The notes below the pieces were generated by a model. It had not been told where the DNA came from and ran no database searches. It saw only the letters and a list, made by a program, of their open reading frames with translations. A stretch of DNA of 5,433 nucleotides from Bacteroidota bacterium (GTDB lineage: Bacteria; Bacteroidota; Bacteroidia; Bacteroidales; SZUA-534): contig JAIFNJ010000100.1 in NCBI GenBank assembly GCA_020047835.1, positions 1 to 5,433 of the forward strand, given 5' to 3'. The translations under genes were made by a program, and so were the position numbers. Positions 1 through 5,433 of the stretch are shown here, piece by piece; the stretch's first letter is position 1, and every line of letters starts with the position of its first letter.

Positions 1-1366
1 CTGCTACCAGAATAATATCGCCCGGATGAGCCAACATGCAGGCCACTTTAATCGCTTCTTTGCGCTGTGTAACCACCAATACTTTTTTGTTATAAGGAGG
101 CAAAACACCCACTTGCATGTCGTCAATAATATCTTCGGGTTTTTCGTGCCGCGGATTGTCGGAAGTGAGAATCACGTGGTCGCTCAATTTGGCGGTAATA
201 GCAGCCATCAGCGGGCGTTTGGTTTTGTCGCGGTTACCACCGGCACCAATAACTGAAATAATTTTATTATCACTTTCGCGGATTTCGCGGATGGTATTCA
301 ACACATTTTCCAGTGCATCGGGGGTGTGTGCATAGTCAACAATGGCCAGCTTGCCCGATTTTGATTTAATATACTGAAACCTTCCATCAACAGGCTGCAA
401 ACTGCTGAGCGCCTGAATTACTTCCAACCGGTCTTGTTTTAAAAGCAGGGCCACGGAATAAACCGCTAACAAATTGTAGGCGTTAAAACCTCCAATAAAT
501 TGGGTCCAAATCTCGGTATTATCAAATGCAACCAACATTCCATCCAGGTGCGATTCCAATACTTTGCCCTTGAAATTTGCCATGCTTTTCAGGGCATAGG
601 TATATTTTGCCGATTGGGTGTTTTGTTGCATCACCAACCCATTTTTATCGTCGGTATTAACCAGCGAAAACGCATCGGATGGCAAGCCGTCAAAAAACAG
701 CTTTTTAGCTTTGATGTATTCTGCGAATGTTTTATGGTAATCTAAATGGTCCTGAGTAATGTTGCTGAAAACAGCCCCACTGAACTTTAGCCCAGCAATC
801 CGTTTTTGATGTGCCGCGTGCGAGCTCACTTCCATAAAGCAAAAGTCACAACCACATTCCACCATCTCAGCCAATAACGAATTGAGCTGCACCGGATCAG
901 GAGTGGTATGGGTTGCTTCAACCACCTGGTTGTTTATGCAGTTTCTGATGGTTGATAACAAACCGGCCTTGTAGCCCAATTTTATAAATAGCTGATGGAG
1001 TAAGGTTACCGTAGTTGTTTTGCCGTTAGTGCCGGTTATTCCAATCAATTTCAATTTCTCCGATGGGTTATCGAAAAAATTGGACGCCATTTTTCCCAAT
1101 GCAAAGGCGGAATCATCTACTTGTAAATACGTAATTTCTTTCGAAAAAACCTCGGGCATTGTTTCGCATACAATTACCGAAGCACCTTTCTGGATGGCTT
1201 TTTCAATAAACTGATGCCCATCGGCTTGAAAGCCTTTCACGGCAACAAAAATATCGTTTTGTTGAACAATCCGTGAATCGAACTGAATGGCTCCAATAGC
1301 TGGATTTTGGTTCCCAACCATTGAAAGCACGGATATTCCTTTTGTTATGTCGAGCAACTTTTTCAC
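1..1366 (-). CDS. murE: UDP-N-acetylmuramoyl-tripeptide synthetase MurE, 3' end cut off by window edge
   Basis: Cytoplasmic ATP-dependent Mur ligase that adds the third amino acid to UDP-MurNAc-L-Ala-D-Glu. I translated this frame by hand; it is open from 1366 to the window edge, giving 455 codons. Visible motifs are the N-terminal FDSR segment, the ATP-binding loop GTNGKTT (residues 112-118), HTTPDP (153-158, UDP-MurNAc site region), DHLDYH (206-211) followed by a lysine near 221 that aligns with the carbamylated lysine of the family, DYAHTPDA (344-351), GAGGNRDKTKRP, and DNPR (403-406). In characterised MurE enzymes DNPR marks meso-diaminopimelate specificity. The frame stops just before the expected GKGHE-like motif, so roughly 30 residues are missing. 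The start is GTG at 1366-1364, sharing one base with the ftsI stop codon TAG. It gives a normal N-terminus (VKKLLDITKGI). The next in-frame ATG, at codon 16 (1321-1319), would remove conserved N-terminal sequence. Inferred last visible gene of the dcw operon. Confidence 0.96.
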   Translation of the reverse strand, partial: MKKLLDITKGISVLSMVGNQNPAIGAIQFDSRIVQQNDIFVAVKGFQADGHQFIEKAIQKGASVIVCETMPEVFSKEITYLQVDDSAFALGKMASNFFDNPSEKLKLIGITGTNGKTTTVTLLHQLFIKLGYKAGLLSTIRNCINNQVVEATHTTPDPVQLNSLLAEMVECGCDFCFMEVSSHAAHQKRIAGLKFSGAVFSNITQDHLDYHKTFAEYIKAKKLFFDGLPSDAFSLVNTDDKNGLVMQQNTQSAKYTYALKSMANFKGKVLESHLDGMLVAFDNTEIWTQFIGGFNAYNLLAVYSVALLLKQDRLEVIQALSSLQPVDGRFQYIKSKSGKLAIVDYAHTPDALENVLNTIREIRESDNKIISVIGAGGNRDKTKRPLMAAITAKLSDHVILTSDNPRHEKPEDIIDDMQVGVLPPYNKKVLVVTQRKEAIKVACMLAHPGDIILVA

Positions 1367-3480
1367 TACGTCAATTTTATATAGATTCTATCGCCCCGGT
1401 TGATTCTGGAGCCAGGATTTAATGATTGCGAACTCACTGCCCCACGGCCTTGCATAATTACATCGAGGCCTAGATTTTCAAGTACAAACAGGGCATCTTT
1501 TGCTCCCATGCCTTTTACATCGGGTACTATGTTATCGGTAATATACCGGTTATTGAAGCGTATGGTTGTTTCTCTTTTTTGGGTGGTCACCCAATCAGAA
1601 TTCACACCCAAATCTTCGTAAGGAATATCCAATTCATCCAGTACCTCCTCTAATTCAGGGCGGAACCCTTTGCGGGTATATGGAATGCTTTGTTTTACAT
1701 TTTTTGCCAATTGCATCTCTTCATGCAAATCAAAACTGGTAGCATATACTTTATCCGATATTTCTTTAAAAACCTGTCCGGCAACCAAATTGCCATAATA
1801 CACCCCACTCGATGGAGCATTTACCACCACAATGCAACTGTATTTTGGGTTTTCCGCCGGAAAGTATCCCACAAACGAAGCCTGATAGCTTAACTGAGCA
1901 TTTGTTTTGTATCCGTATTTTTTATTGGCAATTTGAGCGGTACCTGTTTTGCCGGCAATTTTGTAATTCGAGTTTCTCAGGTTTTGTGCTGTACCATTTT
2001 CAACCACACCTTCCAACATTTTTTTTGCTTTTTTAATGGTGGAGCGTGAGCAAATGGAAGGATTAATAACCTTTGTACTAAAGGATTCCACCACATCGCC
2101 ATGCTCAGTAATAGCCTTTACAAAGCGGGGTTTCATCATTTTACCGTCGTTGGCCACAGCATTGTAAAAAGTGAGTATCTGCAACGGGGTTTGTTCCACT
2201 TCATACCCATAGCTCATTTGAGGTAACGATACCCCCGACCACAATTTATCATCCGGAAATTTAATGTAAGGCGGGCGTTCCCCTTTAATATCCATATCCA
2301 AGGGTTCAGTCAGTGACATCCTTTTCAGGCCTTTCACAAATTTCTCTTCTTTGCCTTTATAATTCTTGGTAATCAGCTTGGTCACTCCAACATTCGATGA
2401 ATTTTCAAATACTTGTTGAACTGAAATCCGGCCTAAACCGTCTTCTTTGGTATCCCGAACCACAATATCGTGGTATTTCACGGTGCCTTTGCCGGTTTCC
2501 ACCATATCGTCCAAATCTATCAAACCATCTTCCAAGGCCACCATAAGCGACGCCAATTTAAAGGTTGAGCCAGGTTCTGTGCGCTCTCCAACGGCATAAT
2601 TGAACTGTTCAGAATAATATCCGTCGCCCTCTTTGGTAAGGTTTACAATGGCTTTGATGTCGCCGGTTTTCACTTCCATTAAAACAGCTACTCCGTGACT
2701 GGCCGCATGTTTCCGCAATTGATTGTATAAGGCATCGTGGGCAACATCCTGTAAATTAATATCCAACGTAGTAATCACATCCAATCCATTGCGCGGCTCT
2801 ACCTCATTGCCATCGCTAACGGGCATCCAATAGTTTCCGGCTATTCGCTGTTCCAGCCGAACCCCCTTCTCGCCGCGCAGCACTTCATCAAAAGCTCCTT
2901 CAATTCCAACACGGGTTCCACCTTTTCCCTCGTATCCGATGGTTCGCGTGGCCAAGCCGGTAAATGGCTGAATGCGTCGGTTTTCCTGAATTATTATCAA
3001 ACCCCCTTTAAACTGTCCGCGGTTAAAAATGGCCAGTGTTTTTAATTTTTTCAGATGCACATAATCCACCCTGCGCCGAATCAAAAAAAAGCGTTCACCG
3101 CGGTGGCGGGCGCTTATCAAGGCATTTTTATATCCCTGCGCTGTTTTATCGCCAAAAAGGCGTGACAATCCATACGCCAGCGAATCAATATTTCTGTTGA
3201 AAACATCCCGGGTTACCGATTCGCAGCGGGTGTCCCAGCGCACTTCATAATAGGGAACCGAAGTGGCCAGCACGCGCCCATCGGCAGCACATATATCGCC
3301 GCGATCGGGTTCAATGGTAATATCTTTCAGGCTGATTGTGTTGGCACTAATCCACCGGTCGTGTTCTACTACCTGCAAATAAACAATACGAGCCACTACA
3401 ATAAAGCCAAAAAGCACTACTGCAACGTAAACAATACCCATGCGGGTAACTATTTCCTTTCTCGTGTTGTTTTCACTCAT
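1366..3480 (-). CDS. ftsI: Septal peptidoglycan transpeptidase FtsI (PBP3-type, class B PBP) with C-terminal PASTA domain
   Basis: Bitopic inner-membrane D,D-transpeptidase that cross-links septal peptidoglycan together with FtsW; a beta-lactam target. The protein has 704 residues. A short basic cytoplasmic tail is followed by one membrane helix (about 14-36). Next comes the PBP dimer/pedestal domain with the usual RGDI segment (60-63) and IEGAFDEVLRG (193-202). The transpeptidase domain spans about 265-580. Its three active-site motifs are intact: STFK (305-308, nucleophile Ser305), SSN (361-363) and KTGT (511-514). After a charged linker (about 585-650), one PASTA domain fills about 652-704, beginning VPDVKGM and ending in IKLT. 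This length and the single PASTA tail are usual for Bacteroidota FtsI and longer than E. coli FtsI. The ATG at 3480 lies within the end of the upstream ftsL-like gene (ATGAGTGA, 8-nt overlap), which suggests translational coupling. I see no truncation or frameshift. Confidence 0.97.
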   Translation of the reverse strand: MSENNTRKEIVTRMGIVYVAVVLFGFIVVARIVYLQVVEHDRWISANTISLKDITIEPDRGDICAADGRVLATSVPYYEVRWDTRCESVTRDVFNRNIDSLAYGLSRLFGDKTAQGYKNALISARHRGERFFLIRRRVDYVHLKKLKTLAIFNRGQFKGGLIIIQENRRIQPFTGLATRTIGYEGKGGTRVGIEGAFDEVLRGEKGVRLEQRIAGNYWMPVSDGNEVEPRNGLDVITTLDINLQDVAHDALYNQLRKHAASHGVAVLMEVKTGDIKAIVNLTKEGDGYYSEQFNYAVGERTEPGSTFKLASLMVALEDGLIDLDDMVETGKGTVKYHDIVVRDTKEDGLGRISVQQVFENSSNVGVTKLITKNYKGKEEKFVKGLKRMSLTEPLDMDIKGERPPYIKFPDDKLWSGVSLPQMSYGYEVEQTPLQILTFYNAVANDGKMMKPRFVKAITEHGDVVESFSTKVINPSICSRSTIKKAKKMLEGVVENGTAQNLRNSNYKIAGKTGTAQIANKKYGYKTNAQLSYQASFVGYFPAENPKYSCIVVVNAPSSGVYYGNLVAGQVFKEISDKVYATSFDLHEEMQLAKNVKQSIPYTRKGFRPELEEVLDELDIPYEDLGVNSDWVTTQKRETTIRFNNRYITDNIVPDVKGMGAKDALFVLENLGLDVIMQGRGAVSSQSLNPGSRINRGDRIYIKLT

Positions 3481-3844
3481 CGCTATCTACCAATAATTTT
3501 TTAGGCGGTTTAACCGATTCTTTGAGTTCCAATCCTTTTTGCTTAACCATTCGGGCTACCACCGATTGTTTACTCATATTCATTAGTTTTGATGCTGCCG
3601 TGATTGACTCAGCCCGCATCTCTTTCAGTTCAGTGTAAGATTCTTTTGTTTGGCGCAATATTTTTTCGGCATGGTATCGGTTACCAATATATAATACCGC
3701 AATAAAAGTGATAAAAACCACATAAGGCATCTGGTCCAATACGGCATCTTTGGTAAGTATGCTGCCATCGAGCAACGATTTCAGCGATGGTCGTCCATCA
3801 CTGGAATTGCCAAAAAGTTTCCAACCTTTTTTTTCTTCTGCCAT
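3473..3844 (-). CDS. ftsL: FtsL-like bitopic cell division protein
   Basis: A protein of 123 residues sitting between rsmH and ftsI, the standard ftsL position. It has a polar cytoplasmic N-terminus (1-37), one hydrophobic membrane segment (about 38-54, MPYVVFITFIAVLYIG), then a charged, probably helical or coiled-coil stretch (about 55-105) and a lysine- and proline-containing tail (KPPKK). This is the topology of FtsL, which with FtsB and FtsQ activates FtsWI at the septum. Sequence similarity to proteobacterial FtsL is not apparent to me. The assignment rests on position, size and topology, and on the known existence of a divergent FtsL-like family in Bacteroidota dcw clusters. Members of that family have sometimes been mislabelled as S-adenosylmethionine methyltransferases because of the neighbouring rsmH. 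The ATG at 3844 is 2 nt past the rsmH stop, and the 3' end overlaps ftsI by 8 nt. Confidence 0.85.
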   Translation of the reverse strand: MAEEKKGWKLFGNSSDGRPSLKSLLDGSILTKDAVLDQMPYVVFITFIAVLYIGNRYHAEKILRQTKESYTELKEMRAESITAASKLMNMSKQSVVARMVKQKGLELKESVKPPKKLLVDSDE

Positions 3845-3846
3845 AA

Positions 3847-4746
3847 TTAATTTCGTTCTGCAATTCTTAATTTAGCACTGCGTGCGCGGCTGTTCCGCTC
3901 AATTTCTTGATCGTCGGGAATAATTATTTTCCGGTTAATCGGACTAAAAGGCACCGAAAAGTTCCCGTACAAATCTTTCACCGGTTCGCCATCGAACATT
4001 CCGTTTTTGATGTAGTTTTTTACCAACCGGTCTTCCAATGAATGATAGGTGAGCACCACCAGGCGCCCACCTTTTTTAAGCACTGGCACTGACTGCACCA
4101 GCAACTCTTTTAAGGCCTCCATTTCCTGGTTAACCTCGATACGCAACGCCTGGAATATTTTTGCCAATATTTTTGCTTCTGCCCTTGGAGGCAGCATGGG
4201 TTCTAATACCTCTTTAAACTGCGCCACGGTTTCAATGGGCTGTTGGCTCCGGTAGCGTTCAATCAACGACCCAATGCGTCCTGCTTCATTCAGTTCGCCG
4301 TACAATCGGAAAATTGATTTTAATTCCGGAATCGGATATTCATTCAAAACTTTTTGTGCCGTAAGGGTTCCCATCTGGTTCATGCGCATATCGAGCGGAG
4401 CATCAAAGCGGAATGAAAAACCACGGGTTTCGTCATCGAAATGGTGCGAGGAAACACCCAAATCGGCCAAAATACCATCCACGGTTTCAATGTGGTGATA
4501 CCGCAAAAAATTCCGCAGGTAGCGGAAATTTCCTTGAATCAGTAACAGCCGGTCATCGTTCGGATGATTGGCCAATGCATCGGCATCCTGATCAAAAGCT
4601 ATAAGTTTTCCGGAAGTTAGTTTGTTGAGAATGGCCCGGGAATGGCCGCCACCACCAAAAGTGCAATCGACATATATGCCGTCAGGTTTTATTGAAAGGC
4701 CTTCGATGCTCTGTTCCAGTAAAACCGGTGTGTGATACGTTTCCAT
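3847..4746 (-). CDS. rsmH: 16S rRNA (cytosine-N4)-methyltransferase RsmH (MraW)
   Basis: S-adenosylmethionine-dependent methyltransferase that N4-methylates the P-site cytidine C1402 (E. coli numbering) of 16S rRNA. The 299-residue length is typical of the family. Visible hallmarks are the N-terminal YHTPVLL (4-10), the SAM-binding glycine loop GGGGH (31-35), the acidic DQDADA after the second strand (52-57), DLGVSS (95-100), RGFSF (108-112) and LDMRM (118-122). Further on are FQALRIEVN (198-206), YHSLEDR (234-240) and the C-terminal NSRARSAKLR (285-294). The ATG at 4746-4744 overlaps the mraZ stop codon by one base (TGATG), a common termination-reinitiation arrangement. Conserved motifs run from one end to the other, so the gene appears full-length and intact. 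Its place directly after mraZ is the standard dcw order. Confidence 0.98.
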   Translation of the reverse strand: METYHTPVLLEQSIEGLSIKPDGIYVDCTFGGGGHSRAILNKLTSGKLIAFDQDADALANHPNDDRLLLIQGNFRYLRNFLRYHHIETVDGILADLGVSSHHFDDETRGFSFRFDAPLDMRMNQMGTLTAQKVLNEYPIPELKSIFRLYGELNEAGRIGSLIERYRSQQPIETVAQFKEVLEPMLPPRAEAKILAKIFQALRIEVNQEMEALKELLVQSVPVLKKGGRLVVLTYHSLEDRLVKNYIKNGMFDGEPVKDLYGNFSVPFSPINRKIIIPDDQEIERNSRARSAKLRIAERN

Positions 4747-5207
4747 CAGGCCTCATCGTTAATGGGTCCCTGCATTATCTTTTCGGCCAAAGCGGCAAAC
4801 TCAGTTTCGTTATTGGCTATTCCCTCATACACCTCTTTCGGCCACAATTCAATTTTTGCATCCTGTCCAGCCAATACTACGTCTTTATCGATGCCCACTA
4901 AATCGAGCAGCCGTTTGGGCACCAGCAAGCGATTGCTGCTGTCGAGCTCTACTTCGGCGGTGCCGCGGTAGAACCCGCGTAAAAAGGCGTTGTGTTCTTT
5001 GTTGAAGGTGTTTATTTTGGAACGGATGATTCCGTTTTGGCGTTCCCATTCCTGCATGGTGTAAATTACCAGGCAGTTTTCAAATAAATCTTTTTTGACC
5101 ACAAAACGCGCGTCATCGCCCACCAATTGCCTCTTGAGGGCAGCAGGGAAAAGTATTCGTCCTTTCCCATCGAGCTTGCATGGATGATCGCCTATAAAAT
5201 TGGTCAT
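4746..5207 (-). CDS. mraZ: Transcriptional regulator MraZ
   Basis: AbrB-like (SpoVT/AbrB superfamily) DNA-binding protein that forms ring-shaped oligomers and controls the dcw promoter by binding repeats upstream of its own gene; in E. coli it acts as a repressor. With the start used here the product has 153 residues, normal for MraZ. It shows the two tandem half-domains, each with the family DxxxR motif: DGKGR (13-17, followed by ILFP) and DSSNR (89-93, followed by LLVP). The frame stays open upstream to an ATG at 5285-5283. I prefer the ATG at 5207-5205 because MTNFIGDHPCKLDGKGR matches the family N-terminus, while the extra 26 residues look like translated leader and would overlap the putative operator. 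No Shine-Dalgarno sequence precedes the start, only an AT-rich stretch, as is usual in Bacteroidota. The 3' end overlaps rsmH by one base. Confidence 0.96.
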   Translation of the reverse strand: MTNFIGDHPCKLDGKGRILFPAALKRQLVGDDARFVVKKDLFENCLVIYTMQEWERQNGIIRSKINTFNKEHNAFLRGFYRGTAEVELDSSNRLLVPKRLLDLVGIDKDVVLAGQDAKIELWPKEVYEGIANNETEFAALAEKIMQGPINDEA

Positions 5208-5247
5208 AGAAAAAACAATTATTAAAGGGTAAAATAAAGAAATAATT

Positions 5248-5272
5248 ACCACATTTACCCACTTTGCTGCAC
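5248..5272 (-). promoter_or_regulatory. Putative MraZ operator: three GTG repeats on a 10-bp period
   Basis: Read on the minus strand, 41-65 nt upstream of the mraZ start codon, the sequence contains GTGCA, GTGGG and GTGGT, beginning at 5272, 5262 and 5252. They are spaced exactly 10 bp apart with AT-rich filler. Known MraZ operators are direct TGGG-type repeats with 5-nt spacers, that is, one per helical turn, just upstream of mraZ. Phase and place match. The middle repeat fits best, the third is close, and the first (TGCA) is weak. The operator call is inferred from this pattern. Confidence 0.6.
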
Positions 5273-5285
5273 TTTTTTGCACCAT

Positions 5286-5294
5286 TGTTGATAA
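5286..5294 (-). promoter_or_regulatory. DnaA-box-like nonamer upstream of mraZ
   Basis: The minus strand reads TTATCAACA, one base different from the classical DnaA box TTATCCACA. It lies about 80 nt upstream of the mraZ start and 13 nt upstream of the GTG repeat array. Only one copy is present, so chance is a serious alternative in AT-rich leader DNA. Confidence 0.25.
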
Positions 5295-5309
5295 CTTTTT
5301 GGGGAAATT

Positions 5310-5337
5310 AGATGTGAGATAAGAGATGTGAGACGTG
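5310..5337. repeat. Two-copy 14-bp tandem repeat
   Basis: On the plus strand, two adjacent 14-bp units start at 5310 and 5324. Both begin AGATGTGAGA and differ only in the last four bases (TAAG versus CGTG), so 11 of 14 positions agree. The repeat is non-coding and lies upstream of the proposed operator. It resembles the GAGATGTGAGA-type low-complexity tracts I associate with intergenic DNA of some Bacteroidia; that resemblance is from memory, not a search. Confidence 0.65.
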
Positions 5338-5377
5338 TGCCGGGAGGATACAAGGGTGTGTTAAATTAGAAAGAAAA

Positions 5378-5404
5378 CCACGGAGAAATGGAGAGACATG
5401 GAGG
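5378..5404. repeat. Degenerate purine-rich 9-10-bp tandem repeat
   Basis: On the plus strand, about three decayed units follow one another: CCACGGAGA, AATGGAGA and GACATGGAGG, sharing a core of roughly AYGGAGR. The surrounding bases to about 5420 stay purine-rich. The pattern recalls the CACGGAGACACGGAG-like low-complexity repeats found between genes in many environmental genomes. No coding frame of note overlaps it, and no function is implied. Confidence 0.45.
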
Positions 5405-5433
5405 GAATAAGGAAATGATGTGGTCATTCTGTT

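Larger units (their letters stand above)
5208..5433. other. Non-coding leader upstream of the dcw cluster
   Basis: These 226 bases up to the window edge carry no convincing gene on either strand. The mraZ-proximal part (about 5208-5300) is AT-rich and holds the proposed operator and the DnaA-like nonamer. The distal part (about 5310-5420) holds degenerate short tandem repeats. I could not place a Bacteroidota promoter with confidence: several TAnnTT matches exist on the minus strand, but none has a clear TTTG-type -33 element at the right distance. No terminator hairpin from an upstream gene is visible. Confidence 0.7.

Noticed and set aside
26..1214. Plus-strand open frames of 64-81 codons opposite murE
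   Set aside because: They lie antisense to a clearly conserved murE frame, have no recognisable domains, and have compositions expected of shadow frames.
1400..2036. Plus-strand open frames of 67-74 codons opposite ftsI
   Set aside because: They overlap the conserved transpeptidase and PASTA coding region on the other strand and show no independent protein features.
3083..3090. Eight-base A runs (also at 2019-2026 as T, and near 3827-3834 as T) that could cause slippage or mark a sequencing frameshift
   Set aside because: The ftsI and ftsL-like frames continue correctly on both sides of each run, with family motifs in place. Such runs are common in AT-rich coding DNA.
4049..4971. Plus-strand open frames opposite rsmH and mraZ
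   Set aside because: They are antisense shadows of intact, conserved genes.
5220..5250. Candidate Bacteroidota -7 elements (TAnnTT-like) upstream of mraZ
   Set aside because: Several partial matches occur in this AT-rich stretch, but none has a TTTG-like -33 element at a suitable distance, so no single promoter could be supported.
5208..5285. In-frame 26-codon upstream extension of mraZ (ATG at 5285-5283), hydrophobic in part
   Set aside because: MraZ is a cytoplasmic DNA-binding protein and the family N-terminus fits the ATG at 5207. The extension would also lie across the likely operator.
1..5433. Mobile elements, CRISPR arrays, tRNA or rRNA genes
   Set aside because: There are no terminal inverted repeats, transposase motifs, spaced direct repeats or RNA-gene signatures; the window is filled by core dcw genes.

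Overview
The window is the 5' part of a division and cell wall (dcw) gene cluster, read entirely on the minus strand. In transcription order, from high to low coordinates, it holds mraZ, rsmH (mraW), a small FtsL-like gene, ftsI (a class B penicillin-binding protein with one C-terminal PASTA domain) and murE. The murE gene runs off the left edge of the window about 30 codons before its expected end. Both the gene order and the form of the proteins point to the phylum Bacteroidota, probably class Bacteroidia. The reasons are the very short, divergent FtsL-like protein, the roughly 700-residue FtsI ending in PASTA, AT-rich leaders without Shine-Dalgarno sequences, and the protein sequences themselves. 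A Marinilabiliales/Prolixibacteraceae-like lineage is possible but cannot be settled by eye.

Layout: 1-1366 is murE (partial, GTG start); 1366-3480 is ftsI; 3473-3844 is the ftsL-like gene; 3847-4746 is rsmH; 4746-5207 is mraZ; 5208-5433 is the non-coding leader. The genes are packed extremely tightly. The junctions are a 1-nt overlap (mraZ/rsmH), a 2-nt gap (rsmH/ftsL), an 8-nt overlap (ftsL/ftsI) and a 1-nt overlap (ftsI/murE). This indicates one transcript with probable translational coupling.

Functionally, MraZ is the DNA-binding regulator of the cluster and RsmH modifies 16S rRNA. The FtsL-like protein and FtsI belong to the septal peptidoglycan machine, and MurE adds the third residue of the peptide stem. 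The DNPR motif in MurE predicts meso-diaminopimelate as that residue.

The leader carries a 10-bp-phased array of GTG-starting repeats that fits a MraZ operator, a DnaA-box-like nonamer, and two stretches of degenerate short tandem repeats. I see no undescribed system here. The coding part is an ordinary, intact core locus, and the leader holds most of what deserves a second look.
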